A stretch of 15,428 nucleotides of DNA, taken from assembly GCA_030689795.1 (NCBI GenBank), contig JAUYEO010000323.1, positions 1-15,428 of the forward strand. Reading direction: 5' to 3'. Under the pieces are notes generated by a model that had not been told where the DNA came from, made no database searches, and was given only the letters and a program-made list of their open reading frames with translations. The translations under genes and the position numbers were made by a program. Shown here piece after piece: positions 6,832 to 13,542 of the stretch. Within the stretch, counting starts at the first letter, position 1; every line of letters begins with the position of its first letter. Origin of the DNA: Desulfobacterales bacterium. GTDB taxonomy: Bacteria; Desulfobacterota; Desulfobacteria; Desulfobacterales; RPRI01.

Positions 6832-7638
6832 TCATCTATTCATGCTTCCCTGAACATAACCTTCAAGATCCATTGAGACGTATAAATATCCGGCCTTTTT
6901 TAATTTTCCAACCACAGAATCCCTTGTTTTCTCATTCATCATCCTGTCAAAATCTTTCTTTGCCAGTTCAATTCTTGCAAGATTACCATGATGCCGGACA
7001 CGGCAGGCGCTGAAACCAAGATCGATCAATGTATTCTCGGCCTCTTCAATCATTTTCAAACTTTCAATTGTGATAGCAGTGCCGTAAGGGATCCTTGTCG
7101 CAAGGCATGCCATAGCCGGTTTATCCCATGTTTCAAGCAGCATCATTTTTGAAAGATCGCGGATATCCTGCTTTGAAAGTCCGGCCTCTATCATCGGAGA
7201 AGCTATAACCATCTCTGAGGCGGCTGAAAAACCGGGACGGAAATCCTTCAGATCATCGGTATTTGCTCCATGAGCAAGTTTAGATATTCCCATTTTTGAA
7301 GCAGCCTCGATCATCTTCGGGAAAAGATTTTTTTTGCATACATAACACCTGTTCCTGTTATTAGCAGTAAATTCAGAGAGATTCATCTCATCTGATCGAA
7401 TTATGATATGTTTTATCCCGTGATTCCGTGCAAACTTTCCGGCAAATTCTATTTCTCTTGCCGGATGAACCGGTGATTTTGCCGTAATGGCTGCAACGTT
7501 TTCGCCTAAAACACCATGTGCCGCTGCAAGCAGGAAAGTGCTGTCTACTCCGCCTGAAAAAGCAACAGCAAGTGAATCATAATTTTTCAAAATCGAAATA
7601 AGGCTCTCTTTTTTAGCTATAAGGTCGTCGCTATTCAT
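6832..7638 (-). CDS. larE: ATP-dependent sulfur transferase LarE-like (nickel-pincer cofactor synthesis)
   Basis: The 268-residue protein has a PP-loop 'SGGVDS' (28-33) for ATP and pyrophosphate chemistry. It also has 'NRCYVCKKNLF' with C98 and C101, 'HGANTDDLKDFRPG' (123-136) and 'PAMACLATRIPYG' with C178. LarE adenylates and thiolates the pyridinium dicarboxylate precursor of the nickel-pincer nucleotide used by lactate racemase LarA and related epimerases. One-cysteine LarE sacrifices its own cysteine sulfur; proteins with three conserved cysteines are thought to hold a 4Fe-4S cluster that makes them catalytic. The three cysteines here fit that second type (inference). No larB, larC or larA is in the window, so the partner genes must be elsewhere, or the protein has another thiolation role. 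The ribosome binding site is weak (AAGAAAAAG). Confidence 0.88.
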   Translation of the reverse strand: MNSDDLIAKKESLISILKNYDSLAVAFSGGVDSTFLLAAAHGVLGENVAAITAKSPVHPAREIEFAGKFARNHGIKHIIIRSDEMNLSEFTANNRNRCYVCKKNLFPKMIEAASKMGISKLAHGANTDDLKDFRPGFSAASEMVIASPMIEAGLSKQDIRDLSKMMLLETWDKPAMACLATRIPYGTAITIESLKMIEEAENTLIDLGFSACRVRHHGNLARIELAKKDFDRMMNEKTRDSVVGKLKKAGYLYVSMDLEGYVQGSMNR

Positions 7639-7689
7639 ATCTTTTTCTTTCTTTAAAAGTTGATGAACTCGTAAAAATTATAAAATCCC

Positions 7690-7764
7690 GTCATTCCCGT
7701 GAAAATCCGCCTAGGCGGAAACTATTTGAAGGAATTCGCCGCGGCGAACTTTCGCGGGAATGAC
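7690..7764. repeat. 75-bp palindromic element with two inner 14-bp palindromes
   Basis: Terminal arms GTCATTCCCGTGAAA and TTTCGCGGGAATGAC are inverted repeats with one mismatch. Inside are two perfect 14-bp palindromes, TCCGCCTAGGCGGA (7706-7719) and TTCGCCGCGGCGAA (7735-7748), separated by a 15-bp AT-rich linker. The arms resemble the dispersed GTCATTCCCGCGAA repeats common in proteobacterial intergenic DNA. It lies in the 373-bp divergent spacer between larE (starts 7638) and the gene at 8012; the rest of that spacer is AT-rich with no recognised feature. Confidence 0.75.
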
Positions 7765-8011
7765 AAAAAGAACATATTCCGACTTACAACGAAGTCAAAT
7801 TCAAGAAACGGTCATAATTATTTAATATTCTTTAATAATGTTAATTTTATCCAGTTTTGACTTCGTTTCTCATAGGATGCCATTCACGGCATAAAATTGC
7901 TTTTTACGAAGCCGTCAATAATTGTTTACAAAACAGAGCTTATACTTTATATAAAATTAAAGAACAATCCTCAACCGATGTAAATACAAATCATCTGAAA
8001 GGACTATATTT

Positions 8012-8650
8012 ATGGGAAAGACGGCAAAATACATTTCAATTATCGTCGTTGCCATATTAATTTTAATAACCGTTCTGACCAGCCAGTCGAACAAGGACAA
8101 TTACTTTATAAAATACAAAGATGGAGCTGTTGAGGTATGGAAAGGAAGATTTTCCCCACTCGGCAAGGAGTTCTTTATCTCAATGCCCGGAGCGCAACCG
8201 CCGAATCCTGTAAAGGAGACATACTCCCGTGAAGAGGTTTTCCCCCTCATAGCAAAATATTATATCGATAAGGCTGATGCGGTCCTTGATGTTCCGGGTC
8301 TTCCTGATTTTGAAGGCATGAGAACTTACCTGAACAAATCCCTATCTTTTGCAATCTCCTCTGACCTGGAGCAAGCAGCTCACACCCGCTTAAACAAGAT
8401 CGACAGGATGGTGCTTCTTTACAAAGCCGATATAGCCGTGAGCAAAGACAGCATCCCTGAACTCAAAACCGCTCTTGAATATTTAAACAGAGCAAACACC
8501 CTCGGTCCGGACGAGATGGAATCGGGGCTTATTCAACAGAAAATTGATTCGATCAGGGCCAGAATGGCAGTCATTGAGACCGTACAGCAGGCAGCGGCAC
8601 AAGGTCAGAATCAGCCGGCCGTTAATCCTCCGGATAAACCGGTAAAATAA
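8012..8650 (+). CDS. Membrane-anchored hypothetical protein
   Basis: No family is recognised. The 212-residue product has a single N-terminal hydrophobic segment (residues 7-24, 'ISIIVVAILILITVL') after a short basic start, so it is probably an inner-membrane protein with its bulk in the periplasm. After the anchor comes a beta-like stretch 'YFIKYKDGAVEVWKGRFSPLGKEFFISMPG', then a helical region (about 75-190) that looks like degenerate helical repeats ('AKYYIDKADAVLD', 'ARLNKIDRMVLLYKADIAV', 'ALEYLNRANTLGPDE'), perhaps TPR-like. The last 20 residues are a Gln/Pro/Asn-rich tail. AAAGGA lies eight bases before the ATG. It is monocistronic and divergent from larE. The function is unknown. Confidence 0.75.
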   Translation: MGKTAKYISIIVVAILILITVLTSQSNKDNYFIKYKDGAVEVWKGRFSPLGKEFFISMPGAQPPNPVKETYSREEVFPLIAKYYIDKADAVLDVPGLPDFEGMRTYLNKSLSFAISSDLEQAAHTRLNKIDRMVLLYKADIAVSKDSIPELKTALEYLNRANTLGPDEMESGLIQQKIDSIRARMAVIETVQQAAAQGQNQPAVNPPDKPVK

Positions 8651-8923
8651 GGTTCTTCTCCCAATTGGTTTGTCTTGCTGTTTTTATGCCCCTGATGCTT
8701 CAAATCATTCAGCCTGGCCATCAGTTGGAAATAATTACAGACTATACGTGATACGCTTTTTCCGATAATAAACTCATTTGACGCAGGCCTTCAATATAAC
8801 TTATTTGATTTTATACAAATATCAGATCAAGCAACAGGCAATCCGAAGTTCAAATCTTTCCGGAACCGGATATTAAATATTACGTATATTAATTGTTAGG
8901 CTAAGAACACATTAAGGGAACAC

Positions 8924-9807
8924 ATGACTACCAAAAAAGAAAAATCGTTCGCTGATTACAGGAAAGAAGGGCACCTTTGGATAACCCTTTCAACAGGTGA
9001 ATACTATCCTGATGTACTTCCCCTGGCCTGTGAGTTGTATAAGCCTGTACTTGTGACATTTGGCCAGTTGCTCAAAGCTGCTCATTCATCGACGGATTTG
9101 TTTATGTCCATAGCTGATACAACGCCACAGTGGATGAGAATCCAATTGTGTCGTGTTTTTCGGAAATATGTGAGCCCTGAAACTCCTGTCGAGATGTTAA
9201 AGAAGAAAAGCGCAGCAGGCGATATCTGTGATCGTTTTGGCAACGGATTTCGCAAAATTACTGAAGTGCAGGCAAGATTTCAAGAATGGCCAATGCCTGA
9301 CGAAGCCCTATGCGCAGTACTTGGGAATACAAGGATAGGGGGCAAAAGGGATACGATTTAACAGAGAGACTGTTCACAATTATACGAGAGAATTTCAAAG
9401 AACTCACAATTATCGGGCCAGAACGTGCTGGTAAAGATGTCATACTTGGAGAACTGTTTGAAGACTATCCAAAACCAGACAGACCCGTTGATTTTGTTCT
9501 TATTTATAAAGGCAAACCTATAGCCGTCGGGTTAGCAAGGTATGACTCGGATCGTGGAGGAGCGCAAGAGGATGACCGTACAGGGCAGTACCGCGACTGT
9601 GCCGCAGAGATGCTCAACTATGCAAAGAAAAAGAAAATACCCTTAAAGGTGATATTCTTGAATGATGGGCCTGGATTGCTTCTCGGCTCAATGTGGCGAG
9701 ACTACGAATACTTAGAAAATACTTGGCCAGGTTTGGTACGTGTTGTGACACTCAGAATGTTTTCTGAACGAATTACTGTCAACTGGCTTATATCAAAGGA
9801 AAAGTAA
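8924..9807 (+). pseudogene. Type II restriction endonuclease-like gene, frameshifted
   Basis: Two overlapping frames form one protein. The first (8924-9361) is sensible up to 'DEALCAVLG' (residue 134); the second (9310-9807) is sensible from 'EYKDRGQKGYDLTE'. Restoring one G in the GGG at 9323-9325 joins them as 'CAVLG-EYKDRG' in a 294-residue protein. The second part has 'GPERAGKD', 'RPVDFVLIYKGKPIAVGLARYDSDRGGAQEDDR' and 'FLNDGPGLLLGSMW', a charged core like that of type II restriction enzymes. I cannot name the specificity or be certain of the catalytic triad. The methyltransferase starts three bases after its stop, the normal layout of a restriction-modification pair. The shift could be real inactivation or a sequence error in a G-run; there is no canonical slippery heptamer. 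Confidence 0.7.
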
Positions 9808-9810
9808 GAA

Positions 9811-11778
9811 ATGGCTACAGGAGTACCGAATAAAAATGATAATGGTCGGTCACAGCCGATCAATATTACATACGAAGGTAAGGAATCGGTGTCAGCTATC
9901 CTGAAAGGGGAATGCGGTAATTTCGAGGAAAACAACCGTGGCTCTCTTGGTAAACGTCTTTATTTTGGCGACAATATCAATGGACTAAGAACGCTGCTTT
10001 CAGATACCAGTATAGCCGGTAAAGTAACGCTGGTTTATATTGACCCACCATTTGCTACACAAGGGACATTTCTTTCAAGAACCCAAGAAAAAGCATATGA
10101 AGATCATCTTTCCGGAGCAAAATATGTCGAGCATTTGAGGGCTCGGCTTATCCTTCTAAGGGAACTGCTATCAGAGCAAGGTTCGATTTATCTTCACCTC
10201 GACGAAAACATGATTTTTGAAATGAAACTTGTAATGGATGAGGTGTTTGGGTATTCCAATTACCGAAACCTTATAGTGCGGAAAAAATGCAATCCCAAGA
10301 ATTATACACGAAAAGCCTACGGCAATATCGCGGATTACATTCTTTTTTATTCTAAAACTGATAATTACCTTTGGAATCGTCCGGTCGAACCACTTTCAGA
10401 AGTGAGCACAAAAGAGTATCATTATACGGAGCCCGAAACCGGACGCCGATATATGAAAGTTCCTGTTCATGCACCAGGAACACGAAACGGTGCAACCGGC
10501 GGCGAATGGCGCGGTATGCTTCCTCCCCCTGGCAAGCATTGGCAGTACACTCCTGCGACTCTTGATGAAATGGATGCTCGTGGCGAAATATTTTGGTCTA
10601 AAAACGGCAACCCTCGAAGGAAGGTTTATCTTGATGAACACGCTGGAGCTGGCGTTCAAGACATCTGGTTAGATTTCAAGGACGCTCATAATCAAAATAT
10701 CAAAATAACAGGGTATCCTACTGAAAAAAACGCTGATCTTCTTCGACGAATTATAGGGGCATCATCGAACCCTAGTGATTTGGTGTTAGATTGCTACGCT
10801 GGTTCTGGAACAACATTGGCCATTGCCGATGAAATGCAAAGGCATTGGATTGGTATGGATAACAGTCATGAAGCGCTCGCGACTATCTTAAAACGCTTTC
10901 AGCAAGGTCTCTTGCCAATGGGTGACTATGTCCAAGAGCGCAAGGCGAAGAAAAGTTCAGTGCCGCGGCAGGCGACTCTATTTGATACACTGAATGAGCA
11001 GCCAGCATCACTATTGCCAATAAAGAATGCAGAACATACCCCAATTAATGACATTACCATTTTTATAGTTGAAGACGCACCTTCTGAAGTGTTTTCCATC
11101 GTGGCAAATTGGCAAAAAAGATGCAATAAAGAGTATACACAACGAACAGAATTAAAATACATGGTCTCAGAGCCCATAAATTTTGCTGATATCTGTTATC
11201 AACTGCATGGACGAGATAGCAAACTTTCTAAGGTGATTGATTCAGTAGGTCCATGTGCTCTGGTGCGGAGCCACGCAGGCTTCGAATTTTTGGTTGACGC
11301 CATTGTTGGGCAACAACTTTCTAAGAATGCTGCGGATGCAATTATGAGGAGGTTTCGTAATCTGTTTGTCTCTGGACGACCATCTCCCCAAAAAATGCTT
11401 TCTATGCCAAGGCAAAAGGTTCTCGACAGCGGTATTTCGCAAAGAAAATACGACTACATTCTCGATTTGGCGCAAAAAATCGAAGCCAAGCATTTGAAAC
11501 TTGCTCAGTTACACCAAGAGGACGACGATACAATTCGGCACATGCTCAAGACAGTAAAAGGAATAGGTGACTGGACGGTCGATATGTATTTGCTTTTTGG
11601 TCTGGCAAGGTTGGATGTCTTTCCTGTTCATGACCTCGCACTTAGAAAAACTATATCGGCGGTTTACGGTTTGGAGGTGACCGACTTAGATGGAGCGAAG
11701 CAAATTGCAGAAAAATGGAGGCCATATCGTAGTGTTGCCTCTTGGTATCTGTACAAATATGGAAATTCCAGAGCCTAA
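9811..11778 (+). CDS. DNA methyltransferase fused to AlkA-like DNA glycosylase
   Basis: One uninterrupted 655-codon frame carries two enzymes. Residues about 45-365 are a beta-class amino-methyltransferase (motif IV before motif I): 'LVYIDPPF' with DPPF at 78-81, target-recognition region about 150-290, 'GYPTEKN' (301-307) and the S-adenosylmethionine site 'LDCYAGSGTT' (326-335). DPPF suggests N6-adenine, though N4-cytosine is not excluded. Residues about 366-455 are a linker or small unknown module. Residues about 456-655 are a full HhH-GPD glycosylase like AlkA: 'DAIVGQQLS' (496-504), hairpin-helix-hairpin 'VKGIGDWT' (582-589), catalytic D608 in 'DVFPVHDLALRK', and 'WRPYRSVASWYL'. AlkA removes 3-methyladenine, hypoxanthine and similar bases. 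It is translationally coupled to the restriction gene (3-bp gap, AAGGAAAAG upstream). Both active sites look intact. Confidence 0.92.
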   Translation: MATGVPNKNDNGRSQPINITYEGKESVSAILKGECGNFEENNRGSLGKRLYFGDNINGLRTLLSDTSIAGKVTLVYIDPPFATQGTFLSRTQEKAYEDHLSGAKYVEHLRARLILLRELLSEQGSIYLHLDENMIFEMKLVMDEVFGYSNYRNLIVRKKCNPKNYTRKAYGNIADYILFYSKTDNYLWNRPVEPLSEVSTKEYHYTEPETGRRYMKVPVHAPGTRNGATGGEWRGMLPPPGKHWQYTPATLDEMDARGEIFWSKNGNPRRKVYLDEHAGAGVQDIWLDFKDAHNQNIKITGYPTEKNADLLRRIIGASSNPSDLVLDCYAGSGTTLAIADEMQRHWIGMDNSHEALATILKRFQQGLLPMGDYVQERKAKKSSVPRQATLFDTLNEQPASLLPIKNAEHTPINDITIFIVEDAPSEVFSIVANWQKRCNKEYTQRTELKYMVSEPINFADICYQLHGRDSKLSKVIDSVGPCALVRSHAGFEFLVDAIVGQQLSKNAADAIMRRFRNLFVSGRPSPQKMLSMPRQKVLDSGISQRKYDYILDLAQKIEAKHLKLAQLHQEDDDTIRHMLKTVKGIGDWTVDMYLLFGLARLDVFPVHDLALRKTISAVYGLEVTDLDGAKQIAEKWRPYRSVASWYLYKYGNSRA

Positions 11779-11830
11779 CAACCGCATCTCTCAATGTTTT
11801 GCGGAGCGCATAAAGAAGTCTACTCTACCA

Positions 11831-11862
11831 GTTCCCCCTTTGTCTTCAGAAGGGATTGAAGC
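11831..11862 (+). other. Solitary CRISPR-repeat-like 32-mer (weak)
   Basis: The 32 bases open with GTTCCCCCTTTG and end with AGAAGGGATTGAAGC, which resembles the length and the ATTGAA(A/G)C tail of many type I/III CRISPR repeats. No second copy exists within 100 bases on either side, so this is not an array. It could be a stranded repeat or chance. Confidence 0.15.
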
Positions 11863-11909
11863 ATTTCCAATTACTATTGAAATGAATATAATACCATGAC
11901 TGTAATTAA

Positions 11910-11990
11910 CCCCAATCGGGTAGCCGGGGGATTTTCTCCCCCAGCCCCCACACCACCCGGCATGCGGGTCCGCACGGGGCGGTTCGCGGA
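11910..11990 (-). mobile_element. Group II intron 3' end: domains V and VI (remnant)
   Basis: On the minus strand the piece from 11990 contains GAACCGCCCCGTGCGGACCC followed by GCATGCCGGGTGGTGTGGGG. This folds as ACCGCC/GGTGGT plus CGTGCG-GACC-CGCATG, the two-helix domain V hairpin of bacterial group II introns. It is followed by a domain VI-like hairpin, CTGGGGGA-GAAAA-TCCCCCGG (11945-11925), and GGCTACCCGAT near the expected intron 3' boundary. The intron 5' part and most of its reverse transcriptase are absent, so it is a dead fragment. It lies 130-210 bp after the methyltransferase-glycosylase gene; the DNA between holds nothing clear besides the repeat-like 32-mer. Confidence 0.75.
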
Positions 11991-11992
11991 AA

Positions 11993-12136
11993 TTATCGGG
12001 CCTTAGCCGGATAGTGAATCCCAATCCACAGTGTTCGTATGGACATAAGTCCCTGTTTTCGTAGAAACTCGTTACCCAAGCCGCAATTCGTAGACAAGTT
12101 CTTCGCAAGATGCCAATAACCTTCCCTGTTTTGAGC
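11993..12136 (-). pseudogene. Group II intron reverse transcriptase/maturase, C-terminal tail only
   Basis: Read on the minus strand, 47 codons up to TAA at 11993 give 'NREGYWHLAKNLSTNCGLGN' then 'EFLRKQGLMSIRTLWIGIHY' and 'PAKAR'. This is the usual C-terminal ending of bacterial group II intron-encoded proteins (a 'GYW.LA..L.T..G..N.WL..QGL.S...LW...HYPA' pattern), just before domain V as expected. The frame is closed upstream by TGA at 12139-12137 and homology stops near 12130, where the sequence changes to the promoter region of hicA. All catalytic domains are missing. The truncation probably dates from arrival of the toxin-antitoxin block. Confidence 0.75.
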
Positions 12137-12169
12137 TCATTATTAGCCGGATTATTTCAAAACAAATAA

Positions 12170-12200
12170 TTGACTATGGTACTAATATGTAGTACCATAT
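12170..12200 (+). promoter_or_regulatory. hicAB promoter with overlapping 9-bp inverted-repeat operator
   Basis: TTGACT (12170-12175) and TACCAT (12193-12198) are separated by 17 bases, a good sigma-70 promoter. TATGGTACT-AATATGT-AGTACCATA (12175-12199) is a perfect 9-bp inverted repeat lying over the spacer and -10 box. This is the expected place for the HicB ribbon-helix-helix domain to bind and repress. Initiation about seven bases past the -10 box falls on the GTG at 12205, so the transcript may be leaderless. Confidence 0.7.
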
Positions 12201-12204
12201 TTCA

Positions 12205-12468
12205 GTGAACAAAAGACAACGAAAAACATTATTAGATATTTTCAAGAATCCGGTTCAATCCAATATTGCCTGGAATGATATTGAATCGCTGTTAATTTCA
12301 CAGGGTGCAAAAATTACAGAAGGAAAAGGTTCACGGGTTCGAATAATACTCAACGACGAACGAGCAGTTTTTCACAGGCCGCACTCACAAAAGGAAACAG
12401 ACAAGGGTGCTGTTGTTTCAATGAGACGTTTCCTGGAAAACGCGGGGATTAAATATGATGGAATATAA
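12205..12468 (+). CDS. hicA: HicA toxin, mRNA interferase
   Basis: The 87-residue protein matches the longer HicA form: 'NKRQRKTLLDIFKNPVQSNIAW', then 'IESLLISQGAKITEGKGSRVRI', 'AVFHRPHSQKETDKGAV' with the catalytic-type His of the double-stranded RNA-binding-like fold, and 'VSMRRFLENAGI'. HicA is a translation-independent RNase, neutralised by HicB. The start is GTG and no Shine-Dalgarno sequence precedes it; homology begins exactly at this codon and the predicted transcription start coincides with it, so leaderless translation is likely. It overlaps hicB by 14 bases. It has no frameshift and all conserved residues are present, so it is probably active. Confidence 0.9.
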   Translation: MNKRQRKTLLDIFKNPVQSNIAWNDIESLLISQGAKITEGKGSRVRIILNDERAVFHRPHSQKETDKGAVVSMRRFLENAGIKYDGI

Positions 12469-12793
12469 AGGATATATTGGTGTTGTTGAATTTGATGATA
12501 AAGCAAAAATCTTTCACGGAGATGTAATCAACACCAGAGATGTAATCACATTTCAAGGTAAAACTGTTGATGAAATTGAAATTGCTTTTCATAATTCAAT
12601 AGATGATTATATTTCTTGGTGTGAGCAAGATTGCGTAAATCCAGAAAAACCTTATTCCGGAAAGTTCAATCTTCGTTTGTCGCCGAATCTTCATAAAGAA
12701 GTAGCTGTTACTGCAAAAAAACTAAAGATGTCTATAAATTCTTTTGTTGAAAAGGCTTTAGTTGATGAAATCAATGTGCACAGAATAATTTAA
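12455..12793 (+). CDS. hicB: HicB antitoxin
   Basis: The 112-residue protein has the two-part HicB layout. An N-terminal partially degraded RNase H-like domain binds HicA ('YKGYIGVVEFDDKAKIFHGDVINTRDVITFQGKTVDEIEIAFHNSIDDYI', about 4-53). A C-terminal ribbon-helix-helix DNA-binding domain follows ('GKFNLRLSPNLHKEVAVTAKKLKMSINSFVEKALVDEI', about 69-106). It would both block the toxin and repress the operon through the inverted repeat at 12175-12199. Two adjacent ATG codons are possible starts (12455 or 12458), with GGGG upstream. The start lies inside the hicA 3' end, so translation is coupled. Confidence 0.9.
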   Translation: MMEYKGYIGVVEFDDKAKIFHGDVINTRDVITFQGKTVDEIEIAFHNSIDDYISWCEQDCVNPEKPYSGKFNLRLSPNLHKEVAVTAKKLKMSINSFVEKALVDEINVHRII

Positions 12794-12860
12794 AAAATTG
12801 TTTTAATTTCCCATATACGAGGCCCGGCGAGTTAGCTTTCAATGTTCGGCAGGAGAAGAA

Positions 12861-13058
12861 ATGGGACTGATTGAGGAAAAATATCAGCGTATCACGGATG
12901 GCAGTCGTTCATTTGATATTCGCTTTTGGCAATCCCAGGGTGATCGTGCCATTTTCGAGGCTGTAACGGAAATGCTTCATGACTACTTCTTTATCCGAGG
13001 TAAAAATGTTGACGAGTCCCGACTTCAAAGAACTATTGAATCTTTTCGAAAAGCATAA
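12861..13058 (+). CDS. Small hypothetical protein paired with nucleotidyltransferase
   Basis: This 65-residue soluble protein ('GLIEEKYQRITDGSRSFDIRFWQSQGD', 'FEAVTEMLHDYFFIRGK', 'DESRLQRTIESFRKA') has no domain that I can name. It is charged and helical with three aromatic-rich segments. A strong AGGAG lies five bases before the ATG, better than most in this island. Its last 53 bases overlap the start of the nucleotidyltransferase gene at 13006, so the two are translated from one message. A small protein overlapping a nucleotidyltransferase looks like an antitoxin-toxin or partner arrangement as in MNT/HEPN or AbiE systems, but the sequence is not recognisably HEPN or AbiEi, so this is inference from layout only. 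Confidence 0.75.
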   Translation: MGLIEEKYQRITDGSRSFDIRFWQSQGDRAIFEAVTEMLHDYFFIRGKNVDESRLQRTIESFRKA

Positions 13059-13479
13059 GATTCGCTATCTTATTGTGGGTGGCTATGCGGTAATGAAATA
13101 CAGCGAGCCACGATTCACGAAAGACCTGGATGTGTGGATAGCAACCGACACAGAGAATGCAAACGCGGTGTATTCAGCACTAAAAGAGTTTGGGGCGCCG
13201 CTGGCAAATCTTAACGCAGATGACTTCACCCACAAGGATTATTTTTATCAGATGGGAAGACCGCCTCTACGGGTTGATATTATGATGTCGATACCAGGAG
13301 TCGACTTTGAAGATGCATGGAAAAACCGTGAATTCGTTGAATTGGATTACTTTAAGATTCCGTTTATCTCGAGATCTGACTTGATTCGGGCAAAAGAAGC
13401 TAGCGGAAGGCCACAGGACAAAATCGATATCGACAAATTAAAAGAAGCCGAACAATTGGATACACTCGAAGAGAAATAG
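13006..13479 (+). CDS. AbiEii/MNT-like nucleotidyltransferase, first copy
   Basis: The 157-residue protein has the DNA polymerase beta-type nucleotidyltransferase fold. 'YLIVGGYAVMKYSEPRFTKDLDVWIAT' supplies the GG (25-26) and the D40-x-D42 pair, and 'RPPLRVDIMM' supplies the third acid, D91. All metal-binding acids are present, so it should be active, adding a nucleotide to RNA or protein. The family includes AbiEii toxins and the minimal nucleotidyltransferases of HEPN/MNT modules. The frame opens at 12979, but ATG 13006 has GAGG five bases upstream and starts at the conserved region. It overlaps the small gene before it by 53 bases. A second, diverged copy begins 63 bp downstream. Confidence 0.85.
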   Translation: MLTSPDFKELLNLFEKHKIRYLIVGGYAVMKYSEPRFTKDLDVWIATDTENANAVYSALKEFGAPLANLNADDFTHKDYFYQMGRPPLRVDIMMSIPGVDFEDAWKNREFVELDYFKIPFISRSDLIRAKEASGRPQDKIDIDKLKEAEQLDTLEEK

Positions 13480-13511
13480 TGCGCCGCTTCGCTTTGCGCT
13501 ATTTCTCGCGA
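13466..13511 (+). terminator. Long hairpin over the nucleotidyltransferase stop codon
   Basis: GAGAAATAGTGC and GCGCTATTTCTC pair over 12 bp with one G-U. CTCG and CGAG extend the stem beyond an AA/G internal loop, around a 13-base loop. The stem includes the TAG stop at 13477-13479. No T-tract follows, so it may be a stabilising 3' structure or a Rho-dependent end instead of an intrinsic terminator. Confidence 0.35.
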
Positions 13512-13542
13512 GTGATCCATTCCCGTTCGACAAAGGATTGAC

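Noticed and set aside
7857..8060. 67-codon plus-strand ORF before the gene at 8012
   Set aside because: It has no ribosome binding site, lies mostly in AT-rich spacer and overlaps a gene with a better start and a clear membrane anchor.
9311..9330. Programmed -1 ribosomal frameshift in the restriction gene
   Set aside because: The sequence around CTTGGGAAT is not a canonical X-XXY-YYZ slippery site and no strong downstream stem or pseudoknot is obvious; a deletion is more likely.
9310..9807. A separate 165-residue gene starting at ATG 9310
   Set aside because: No ribosome binding site precedes it, and its first five residues do not fit while the remainder continues the upstream protein; one frameshifted gene is the simpler reading.
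11690..11899. 69-codon plus-strand ORF at the end of the fusion gene
   Set aside because: It overlaps the glycosylase domain out of frame and resembles no protein family.
11791..12108. 105-codon minus-strand ORF across the intron remnant
   Set aside because: It reads through domain V and VI structural RNA and is out of frame with the recognisable reverse-transcriptase tail at 11993-12136.
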